Below, piece after piece: positions 15,307-21,712 of a DNA stretch of 28,859 nucleotides (its first letter is position 1; each line of letters opens with the position of its first letter). The translations under genes were made by a program, and so were the position numbers. The DNA comes from JAUWQU01 sp964605095 (GTDB lineage Bacteria > Planctomycetota > Phycisphaerae > SM23-33), in contig CAZSBS010000022.1 of NCBI GenBank assembly GCA_964605095.1, positions 1 through 28,859 of the forward strand. The letters run 5' to 3'. The notes beneath the pieces are model-generated. The model did no database searches, had not been told where the DNA came from, and saw only the letters and a list, made by a program, of their open reading frames with translations.

Positions 15307-15318
15307 CAAAGTACTTTG
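15307..15318. promoter_or_regulatory. Perfect 12-bp palindrome CAAAGTACTTTG, candidate operator
   Basis: It lies 49 bp upstream of the minus-strand membrane gene that begins the HTH_34 cluster. A further half-like AAAGTAC occurs at about 15373-15379 and ACAAAG follows on the minus strand. Size, symmetry and position suit a dimeric winged-helix regulator; binding by the HTH_34 protein is inference. Confidence 0.5.
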
Positions 15319-15686
15319 CCACAACTTGCCGGAAAGTTCAAGGAAATCCGGATTTTTTTCACGAGGTGCTTTAAAAGTACGGAGGGACAACCTATATGGG
15401 AGTGGCAGTATAAGCCGGTATGTCCTGATACAAGGCGGACTTAGGGGCGACGGGGGACGCGAGTCACCTAAATGGCAGCAGAGGTGTGAAGGGCACGAAA
15501 ACACTAGACTTGCGAGCGTTTTTGGCGGGGTTCTGGCAGGCTTATGCCGGTACAGGGCAGTTGAACACGAGCCACGGAACCGCCTTTTTTGTTGGGTTTC
15601 GGGCTTGTTCTCTGTAAATCGCCTCCCCCTCTATCCCCTTGCGTGCTCCCATTTCCATGCGCACGATCCCATTTAGCTTGCGTGGC
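15319..15686. other. Intergenic region with no recognised feature
   Basis: About 370 bases between divergent genes contain no convincing coding sequence on either strand and no riboswitch or RNA gene that I can identify. T-runs and mixed base composition suggest ordinary upstream sequence. Confidence 0.5.
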
Positions 15687-15706
15687 TGTAACTGGCGGCA
15701 GTTACA
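15687..15706. promoter_or_regulatory. Inverted repeat upstream of the 15726 promoter
   Basis: TGTAACTG and CAGTTACA form perfect 8-bp arms around GCGG. It ends 19 bp before the -35 box at 15726. There is no T tract after it, so an operator or activator site is more likely than a terminator. Confidence 0.4.
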
Positions 15707-15725
15707 CGACAATGACACCACGGGA

Positions 15726-15754
15726 TTGACACCCGGCCATTCCTGGTGTATAAT
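15726..15754 (+). promoter_or_regulatory. Full-consensus sigma70-type promoter
   Basis: TTGACA at 15726-15731 and TATAAT at 15749-15754 are separated by exactly 17 bp. Both hexamers match the housekeeping sigma consensus perfectly. Transcription would start near 15761, leaving a ~98-nt leader before the protease-like gene at 15859. Confidence 0.85.
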
Positions 15755-15858
15755 ATAGGCGTTGAGGAGATCGTGAGCTGGCTGGGTCAGTGCCTATGAC
15801 TCGCCATGGAGGCCTTTTCGCCACGGAGTGCTCCGCCGTAGGCGGTAGGGAGAGAAAG

Positions 15859-17070
15859 ATGTTTCGGTCGAAACGCACGTTGTCTCTGCTTTTGCCGGCT
15901 GCCCTTGTTACCCTGACTCTGGCGGCGGCGCCATCGTTGGCGGTAGTTGGAGGCATCACCGACCTGGCGGAATTCTCCGATCCCGCCAGCCCGTATTACG
16001 GTATGGACTGGAGCTACAACTACCTCACCGGGGGGGGCACGAGCGTCGCGATCGGCTATTTCACGCTGCTGACGGCGGATCACTACTTCATACCCGCTGG
16101 CAAAACCTTCACGATCAACGGCGATTCGTTCATCATCACGAGCACGGATCTGCTGCCGGCAGACGCCGGATATTCCACACCGGACCTTCGGGTGGTGCAT
16201 GTGAAGAACCTGACCAACGAGTACCGCCCGCTGCCCGGCTTCTACGATCTGTACACGTACAGCGGCGGCTCCTCTACACCCCCCATCAACTTCCCGCCGT
16301 GGGCGCAGAGTTTCCTCATAGTTGGCTCGGGCGACACCGGCGAGACAACTATCCCGATAGCCGACCCCCCTTACTACCAGTACACGCCTTACTACACGGA
16401 CACGGCCAATACACGTGGCCTTCGCTGGGGGACCAACCGGTTTACCAAATTTGACCGGGAAGAATACACGGGGGACAGGGGGCCACACAGCACGATGTGT
16501 ACTAAGATGGTTTATGTTCTGCCGACCAGTAGGACCGCGACCGTTCACGAGAGCGGCTTGGGCATCGGAGACAGCGGCTGCGGGGTCTTCGTCAACGACA
16601 AGGGCACGTGGAAGCTTGCCGGCGTCGGCCTTTACCGCGACTACTACGATTACCCAGATCATCCCGACCGTTACAGCAGCTTCTACGCGGCGAGCATTCC
16701 GTTCTACGCGTCAAGGTTGTACAACATCCTCCAGTACGACGTACTGCCGGGCGACCTTAACCTCGACGGGAACGTCGATTCGTCCGACTTCGTCACGCTG
16801 CAGGCGAACTTTGGCAAGACCGGGGCAACCTGGTACGATGGCGACTTCAACGTCGACGGCGTGGTTGATGGTGAGGATCTTTTTGCCCTCAAGACGAACT
16901 TCGGTTACAGGTCCACTCCCCATCCGACCATGACGCCCCCGAGCAGCGCGTTCATACCCACAGGCGGCATATCGGCGATGCCCGAGCCAGGCTCCGCAAT
17001 CCTGCTCGTACTGGGCGCCGCGGCGCTGCTGCGCCGGCGAGGCGGGCAAGGCAAAAGTCGGAACCCGTAG
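15859..17070 (+). CDS. Secreted trypsin-like protease with dockerin repeats and PEP-CTERM tail
   Basis: 403 residues. A signal peptide (1-28, cleavage near SLA) is followed by a chymotrypsin-fold domain (~30-292). Likely catalytic triad: His75 in LLTADHYF, Asp109 in TPDLRVVHV and Ser239 in GIGDSGCGVF. Two Ca-binding dockerin-type repeats follow, GDLNLDGNVDSSDF (298-311) and GDFNVDGVVDGEDL (328-341), each ending in a NFG helix. The C-terminus has the PEP-CTERM layout: MPEPGSAIL, a hydrophobic helix, then LRRRGG (374-396). The PEP-CTERM system sorts such proteins to the envelope or exterior through an exosortase, not seen here. The start at 15859 is supported by AGGGAG about 6 nt upstream; an ATG at 15790 would add 23 residues in front of the signal peptide. 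A full-consensus promoter precedes it, suggesting strong expression. Proteolytic activity is inferred from motifs only. Confidence 0.82.
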   Translation: MFRSKRTLSLLLPAALVTLTLAAAPSLAVVGGITDLAEFSDPASPYYGMDWSYNYLTGGGTSVAIGYFTLLTADHYFIPAGKTFTINGDSFIITSTDLLPADAGYSTPDLRVVHVKNLTNEYRPLPGFYDLYTYSGGSSTPPINFPPWAQSFLIVGSGDTGETTIPIADPPYYQYTPYYTDTANTRGLRWGTNRFTKFDREEYTGDRGPHSTMCTKMVYVLPTSRTATVHESGLGIGDSGCGVFVNDKGTWKLAGVGLYRDYYDYPDHPDRYSSFYAASIPFYASRLYNILQYDVLPGDLNLDGNVDSSDFVTLQANFGKTGATWYDGDFNVDGVVDGEDLFALKTNFGYRSTPHPTMTPPSSAFIPTGGISAMPEPGSAILLVLGAAALLRRRGGQGKSRNP

Positions 17071-17116
17071 AAACAAACGGCGGAACCAGGAACCTGGAAT
17101 CTGGAATCCGGAAAAG

Positions 17117-17147
17117 CGGAACCTGCCCGTCGGCAAGGCAGGTTCCG
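17117..17147. terminator. Stem-loop between convergent protease-like gene and ruvB
   Basis: CGGAACCTGCC (17117-17127) pairs perfectly with GGCAGGTTCCG (17137-17147) around a 9-nt loop. On the minus strand it is followed by CTTTTCC, making it a fair terminator for ruvB. The + strand has only scattered T. The left arm overlaps a run of GGAACC-type repeats (17087-17123) that begins shortly after the stop at 17070. Confidence 0.65.
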
Positions 17148-17161
17148 TCGTTTCTGCTGTT

Positions 17162-18022
17162 TCAGGTTTCCCCGTTTTCTTCTCCGGTCACGTCGATAGG
17201 CTTCTCCGGCGGCGTGCAGCCAAGGTGCCTATAGGCCTTGATGGTCGCAAGCCGGCCGCTACGCGTGCGGGCGAGCATGCCCGCCTGGAGGAGGAACGGC
17301 TCTACCACGTCGACCAGCGTGTCGGTCTCCTCGCCGAGCGTGGCCGCGACGGCCTCGATGCCGACCGGACCGCCGCGATAAACGTCGATGATCGTGTGGA
17401 GGAACTTGCGGTCCAACTCGTCCAAGCCGGTATCGTCGATGCCTTCAAGCTTCAGCGCCGCCTCGACGCAGGCGACGTTCAACTCGCCGTCACCGCGGAC
17501 CTGGGCGTAGTCTCGGCATCGCCGCAGCAGGCGGTTGGCGATCCTCGGCGTGCCGCGTGCCCGCCCGGCCAGCATCGCAAGCGCCGCCTCGTCGTAGGAT
17601 ATCTTGAGCATCCTGGCCGACATGTGGCAGCGGTCCAGCAGGTCCTCAACCGACCAGAACTCCAGGTGGTGCGCGATGCCGAACCGCGTCCGCATCGGCG
17701 GGCTCAGCAGCCCCGCGCGGGTCGTCGCGCCGATCAGCGTGAAGGGCTTCAGCGGCAGGTTGATGGTCCGGCTGTGCATGCCGCTGTCCACCACGAAGTC
17801 CACCTTGTAGTCCTCCATCGCCGGGTAGATGTACTCCTCGACCGCGGCCGGCAGCCGGTGAATCTCGTCGATGAACAGCACGTCGCGATCCTCAAGGTTC
17901 GTCAAAATGCCGATGAGGTCGCCAGGCCGCGTCAGGGCCGGACCCGAAGTGACCTTGATGTTGGCGCCCATCTCGTGGGCGATGACGTAGGCCAGCGTGG
18001 TCTTGCCCAGACCCGGCGGGCC
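17162..18022 (-). CDS. ruvB: Holliday junction branch-migration helicase RuvB (5' end lost in gap)
   Basis: The 286 C-terminal codons are present; the frame enters the N run at 18022, so about 50-60 N-terminal residues are missing from the assembly. RuvB is the AAA+ motor that, with RuvA, drives branch migration of Holliday junctions. Visible: Walker A GPPGLGKTT right at the gap edge, Walker B VLFIDEIHRL, AMEDY, sensor 1 LIGATTRAGLLS with PMRTRFGI (arginine finger region), and the C-terminal winged-helix domain through DTLVDVVEPFLLQAGMLARTRSGR. Nothing suggests inactivation. The gene lies downstream of ruvA on the same strand, but a four-helix-bundle gene and an assembly gap separate them. 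Confidence 0.96.
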   Translation of the reverse strand, partial: GPPGLGKTTLAYVIAHEMGANIKVTSGPALTRPGDLIGILTNLEDRDVLFIDEIHRLPAAVEEYIYPAMEDYKVDFVVDSGMHSRTINLPLKPFTLIGATTRAGLLSPPMRTRFGIAHHLEFWSVEDLLDRCHMSARMLKISYDEAALAMLAGRARGTPRIANRLLRRCRDYAQVRGDGELNVACVEAALKLEGIDDTGLDELDRKFLHTIIDVYRGGPVGIEAVAATLGEETDTLVDVVEPFLLQAGMLARTRSGRLATIKAYRHLGCTPPEKPIDVTGEENGET

Positions 18023-18122
18023 NNNNNNNNNNNNNNNNNNNNNNNNNNNNNNNNNNNNNNNNNNNNNNNNNNNNNNNNNNNNNNNNNNNNNNNNNNNNNN
18101 NNNNNNNNNNNNNNNNNNNNNN
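18023..18122. other. Assembly gap, 100 N
   Basis: Exactly 100 N. From the missing part of RuvB (roughly 50-60 codons) plus the end of the four-helix-bundle gene, the true gap should be at least about 150-200 bp. Adjacency across it is a scaffold inference. Confidence 0.99.
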
Positions 18123-18123
18123 C

Positions 18124-18510
18124 TTTCTGCCTTTGCAGGTATCTAATGTAACCGTTCAATAGCTTCAGAAGCGACAATGCATCACCTTCCTTGAGAGCCT
18201 CAAGCTCTTTCGCATCAGCGTATTTTTCGTCGAGGGACACGTTGATGTCGTCGATCAACTCCATCAGCGATCCTCGCGAATGCCGACAGAACTGCGTGTT
18301 CTCCTGCCAATGGTGCCTGCCATAGCCTTCGGCGATGTTGTTCGTAATGGAAACCGCCGCCCGCCGCATCTGCTGGGCAAGCGCAAACTTCTCTTCGGCC
18401 GGCAGAAGCCGCACCAGCTTGTATATGCGCACGCGGAAAGCCCTGGCTGCCTTGTAGACCTCAAGGTCCTCAAATCCAAACTTGCTCTTCTCCTGCCCGT
18501 ATCTCGTCAT
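18124..18510 (-). CDS. Four-helix-bundle protein, 23S rRNA intervening-sequence (S23) type, 3' end in gap
   Basis: 129 codons are visible before the gap, close to the full family length of ~115-130. Landmarks: FEDLEVYKAARAF near the N-terminus, QMRRAAVSITNNIAEGYGR, ENTQFCRHSRGSLMEL and a final helix LLKLLNGYIRYLQ. These proteins form pentameric four-helix bundles; members occur inside 23S rRNA intervening sequences, and a relative (Avd) serves diversity-generating retroelements. Cellular function is unknown. The start at 18510 has GGAG 6 nt upstream; ATGs at 18522 and 18543 are alternatives. It sits between ruvA and ruvB, with a heptamer array just upstream. No reverse transcriptase is seen nearby. 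Confidence 0.9.
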
Positions 18511-18533
18511 GTCAGGCTCCATTATCTCCCGGC

Positions 18534-18663
18534 TACCGGCCACCGGCTACTGGCTACTAATCCCCACCGGCTACCGGCCACCGGCTACCGGCTACTAATC
18601 CCCACCGGCTACCGGCTACCGGCTACCGGCTACTAATCCCCACCGGCTACCGGCTACCGGCTA
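18534..18663 (-). repeat. ACCGGCT heptamer array with 38-bp higher-order period, entering the ruvA 3' end
   Basis: CCGGCTA/CCGGCCA heptamers occur in runs of four, separated by CTAATCCCCA. That linker begins at 18557, 18595 and 18633, an exact 38-bp period. On the ruvA coding strand the unit reads TAGCCGG. The array begins inside ruvA: its last codons (AGT AGC CGG TAG) and stop are repeat sequence. Confidence 0.9.
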
Positions 18664-19298
18664 CTACCCTTGAGCCGGTACACCGCCTGGATAATCGCCT
18701 CGGTGCTGGAGACTTCCGGCGCCACAGCCAGGACTCGGTCGACGAGGGCGACGGCGTCGTTGCGGCGTTCGCCGAGTTGGACGAGCACAGCCACGGCCTC
18801 GCGGGCGGCCTCGGACATTTTATCGGTCGGGCCCGCGGCGGCTCCCGCGGGGCCGGCTATTGCCTCGCCAACGTAGGCAGCCACCTTGTCCGCAAGCTCG
18901 GTGACCAGCCTCTCGGCCATTCTCGGCCCGATCTCGGGCAGGTCTTTCAGCGCGCGTGCGTCCTTGGCCACAATTGCCGCGGCGACTTCGCTCATTGGCC
19001 TTGCCAGGGCTCGCAGGGCCTTGCGGATGCCGATTCCCTTGACGGTGATGAAGACGCGGAAGAACTCCCGATCGGTCTCGGTCAGGAAGCCCACCAGACG
19101 CGGCAGCAGGTTGCCGCGGGCAGGGTCGCCCTCGAGGTAGTGGATGGTGTGCAGCGTCACGTCCTGTCCCGCACAGCGCTGGAGCCGCTCGACGTCGCAG
19201 GCAGGGACGTACACCTCGTAACAGAAGCCAGCACCAAGGTCCATCAGCGCCGCGCCCTCGCAAAGGCGCTCCAGTCTGCCGGTCATTCGAGAGATCAT
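18654..19298 (-). CDS. ruvA: Holliday junction DNA-binding protein RuvA
   Basis: 214 residues from the chosen start, normal for RuvA (~200). RuvA tetramers hold the four-way junction and load RuvB. The N-terminal OB-fold begins MISRMTGRLERL and includes GAGFCYEVYVP. Two helix-hairpin-helix motifs follow (VKGIGIRKALRAL and LPEIGPRMAERLVTEL). A linker rich in Ala and Gly then leads to the RuvB-binding domain III (EAREAVAVLVQLGERRNDA). The frame is open to 19334, but the family N-terminus corresponds to the ATG at 19298; no good Shine-Dalgarno is seen. The C-terminus GSSR and the stop appear to be supplied by the heptamer array. ruvC is not in the window. Confidence 0.95.
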   Translation of the reverse strand: MISRMTGRLERLCEGAALMDLGAGFCYEVYVPACDVERLQRCAGQDVTLHTIHYLEGDPARGNLLPRLVGFLTETDREFFRVFITVKGIGIRKALRALARPMSEVAAAIVAKDARALKDLPEIGPRMAERLVTELADKVAAYVGEAIAGPAGAAAGPTDKMSEAAREAVAVLVQLGERRNDAVALVDRVLAVAPEVSSTEAIIQAVYRLKGSSR

Positions 19299-19528
19299 GC
19301 GTTCGTTATATGTTAGGACGGGCCGGTTGTCCATAGTCCGCCGGGGCGGCGAGGCAGAATCTTTCGCAGCGGGGGAGATGGGGATATAGGTCTTATAGAA
19401 CCCATAGGACCTATGGCTCTTTCCGCGCCCGCGCGCCGGGGGGATGGGGCATTTCTCTTCCCGGCTACCGGCTACCGCCTACCGGCTACTCCCCCGCCGC
19501 GCCGCGGCGGTCAATTCCGACGAAATTC
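19299..19528. other. Intergenic region with short repeats between ruvA and asd
   Basis: It holds a GGGATATAGG/CCTATGG stretch of period-like short repeats (about 19380-19415) and another CCGGCTA heptamer cluster (about 19462-19490). In this case the repeats lie between divergent genes rather than after a stop codon. No gene is supported here. Confidence 0.55.
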
Positions 19529-19557
19529 TTGGTCGGTCTTCCGCCCTGTGGTAAAAT
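19529..19557 (+). promoter_or_regulatory. Candidate promoter of asd
   Basis: TTGGTC at 19529-19534 and TAAAAT at 19552-19557 are separated by 17 bp. The -10 has one mismatch to consensus and the -35 two. The predicted start gives a leader of about 68 nt before the asd ATG at 19632. Confidence 0.5.
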
Positions 19558-19631
19558 GCTGCGCTCGCGGACCGCAATCGGCGCGGCCTGGATGTATCGA
19601 CCTGGAACTCAGACATCGAACGGTGAGAGAC

Positions 19632-20626
19632 ATGGCTTGGCATACTGCCATAATGGGCGCCACCGGCGCCGTCGGGACGGAGTTCATCAGGCTGCTGGAA
19701 GAGCGGAACTTCCCGGTCAAGAGCCTTAAGTTGCTGGCCTCCAGCCGCTCAGCCGGCCGGAAGCTGAAATTCCGCGGCGAGGACCTCATCGTCGAGGAGC
19801 TGACGGAGAAGAGCTTTGCCGGCGTCGAGTTGGTGCTGGCGTCGGCAGGCGGCGGGCTTTCAAGGAAGTTCGCGCCCGCCGCGATCGCGGCCGGGGCCAT
19901 CTTGGTGGACAACACATCCGCCTTCCGCATGGCCCCCGAGGTGCCGCTTGTTGTGCCGGAGGTCAACCCGCAGGATATCGCAAAGCACAAGGGCATAATC
20001 GCCAACCCCAACTGTTCGACGATCATCATGAACGTGCCGGTCTGGCCGCTGCACAAGGCCAGGCCCATCCGCCGGCTTGTCATCAGCACCTACCAGGCCG
20101 CCAGCGGCGCCGGCGCGGCGGCGATGGAGGAGCTCAAGGCCGGCGCACAGGCCATGCTCGACGGCAAGCCGTTCCAGCCGAAGGTCCTGCCACACCTGGC
20201 CGCGTTCAACGTCTTCAGCCACAACTCCGAGGTCGGGCCAAACGGCTACAACGTCGAGGAGATGAAGATGCTCCTCGAGACGCGAAAGATATTCCACGAT
20301 CCTGAAATCCTCATTACAGCCACGTGCGTCCGCGTGCCGGTGCTGCGTGCCCACAGCGAGTCGATCAACATCGAGTTCCACGAGCCCATCACCGAGGATG
20401 AGGTCCGGCAGATCCTCGCGACGGCCCCCGGCATCCGCCTCGTCGACGACCGGGCCAGGAACTACTTCCCCATGACGCTCGACGCCTCCGGCCAGAACGA
20501 CGTGCTGGTCGGGCGAATCCGCGGCGACATGAGCCAGCCCGGCGGCTGCGGCATCGAGATGTTCGTCGCCGGCGACCAGATTCGCAAGGGCGCCGCACTG
20601 AACGCCGTGCAGATCGCCGAACTGCT
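19632..20626 (+). CDS. asd: Aspartate-semialdehyde dehydrogenase (3' end in gap)
   Basis: 331 codons before the N run; family length is about 335-345, so only a few residues are missing. Asd reduces aspartyl phosphate to aspartate semialdehyde with NADPH, feeding lysine/diaminopimelate, threonine and methionine synthesis, and so also the peptidoglycan peptide. Motifs: NADP loop GATGAVG (9-15), VDNTSAFRM (92-100), catalytic Cys128 in ANPNCSTI, TYQAASGAG, and the substrate-binding RVPVLRAHSESINIEF. The start at 19632 matches the family N-terminus; the frame is open upstream to 19413, but that part translates repeats. GAGAG lies just upstream as a weak Shine-Dalgarno. truA follows across the gap on the same strand. 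Confidence 0.97.
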
Positions 20627-20726
20627 NNNNNNNNNNNNNNNNNNNNNNNNNNNNNNNNNNNNNNNNNNNNNNNNNNNNNNNNNNNNNNNNNNNNNNNNNN
20701 NNNNNNNNNNNNNNNNNNNNNNNNNN
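20627..20726. other. Assembly gap, 100 N
   Basis: Exactly 100 N between the end of asd and the start of truA. Asd lacks perhaps 5-12 codons and TruA about 25-30, so the true gap is probably a little over 100 bp and the adjacency is credible. Confidence 0.99.
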
Positions 20727-20728
20727 CG

Positions 20729-21436
20729 TTCGACACCGTTCAGCAGCAAATCGAGCGCGTGGCCGCAACCGTCGTGAAGCACCCCGTGACCGTGCATGGG
20801 GCCGGGCGGACAGACGCCGGGGTTCACGCCGCCGGGCAGGTGGCGAACTTCCACACGACGAACTTATCCGTGCCTTTGGTCGGACTTCGCCGCGCGATGA
20901 ACTCGCGCCTGCCGCGGGACATCGCGATCCTCTCGGCCGAGCACGTGCCGGAGAGCTTCCACGCCTCGATGTCGGCCATCGGCAAGACGTACCGCTACCG
21001 GATCTGGCCGTCGCCGATAAAGCCCGTCGAGCTGGCAGGCCAGGTGTATCACTACTGGCGGCCTCTGGACGCCGGGGCCATGGCGGCCGGGGCTGCGAGG
21101 CTGGTGGGCACGCACGATTTCCGAGGCTTCGCGACCTCGGGTGAAAAGCGTGAGAACACCGTCCGCACGGTTTACCGCTGCGAGGCGGCCGAGGAGGGCG
21201 GGGAGATAACCATCACGGTTCAGGGCAACGGGTTCCTGTACAACATGGTCCGCAACATAGTCGGCACGCTGGTGGAGATAGGCCGGGGGCGATGGGAGCC
21301 TTCGCGGATCGACCTTGTGCTTGCGACCCGTGACCGCCGGATCGCCGGCCCGACCGCCCCGCCGGACGGCCTGACTATGGTCTGCGTGCACTACCCGGAC
21401 CCGCTGCCGGGGAAAGAAGAAGTAAGTAGTAGATAG
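20729..21436 (+). CDS. truA: tRNA pseudouridine(38-40) synthase TruA (5' end in gap)
   Basis: About 235 codons are visible; the first ~25-30 residues (the family LxxxYDGxxFxGWQ region) are lost in the gap. TruA converts uridines 38-40 of the tRNA anticodon stem to pseudouridine. Visible: TVQQQIERV, the catalytic Asp in GAGRTDAGVHA, FHASMSAIGKTYRYRIW, GTHDFRGFATSGEKRENTVRTVY and NGFLYNMVRNIVGTLVEIGRGR. A GTG at 20759 is inside the gene and not the true start. The C-terminal GKEEVSSR and the stop lie in GAAGTAG-type repeat sequence, so the tail was probably altered by the array. Confidence 0.96.
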   Translation, partial: FDTVQQQIERVAATVVKHPVTVHGAGRTDAGVHAAGQVANFHTTNLSVPLVGLRRAMNSRLPRDIAILSAEHVPESFHASMSAIGKTYRYRIWPSPIKPVELAGQVYHYWRPLDAGAMAAGAARLVGTHDFRGFATSGEKRENTVRTVYRCEAAEEGGEITITVQGNGFLYNMVRNIVGTLVEIGRGRWEPSRIDLVLATRDRRIAGPTAPPDGLTMVCVHYPDPLPGKEEVSSR

Positions 21437-21712
21437 GGAGTAGGAAGAGAAGACCCGGCGGCGGCGGCCGCAACCGAAAGAATATCTCGCGCAGCCCGAT
21501 GGGCCCTGCGGGAAGGCGCGGAGCGCAGAGCAGTCTTCGGACGCAACCAAAACGGATTACCGCGGAGGCGCAGAGAAAAGAAAAGACTCGTGCTTTTTCA
21601 TGAGGCCCTGCCTGCCCTGCTCGCTGAAGCGAACAGGCCTCAACGTCAGGACTGTTTCCGTTGTTCCGGGTTCCTGATACCAGGTTCCGCAGTTTTCCCG
21701 CCCGGTTCCGCT
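21437..21712. repeat. Mixed dispersed repeats between truA and the HEAT-repeat gene
   Basis: After truA comes a GTAGTAG/GGAGTAGG/AAGAGAAG array, then a GCGCAGAG-type block (about 21487-21535, same orientation as after the 14641 gene but interrupted by CCCGATGGGCCCTGCGGG), then a related CCGCGGAGGCGCAGAG stretch (about 21560-21576). A hairpin CCTG-TCGCT/AGCGA-CAGG lies at about 21616-21637. Finally GGAACC-type repeats run on the minus strand (about 21645-21712), ending at the HEAT gene's stop. No gene. Confidence 0.65.

Noticed and set aside
15400..15520. Possible cyclic-di-GMP riboswitch because of a GGGACGCGAG stretch
   Set aside because: The required GGCAAACC-type partner and pairing pattern are absent, and no gene lies close downstream on that strand.
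19413..19631. Longer asd start at 19413
   Set aside because: The extension translates CCGGCTA repeats and crosses the likely promoter; the family N-terminus begins at 19632.
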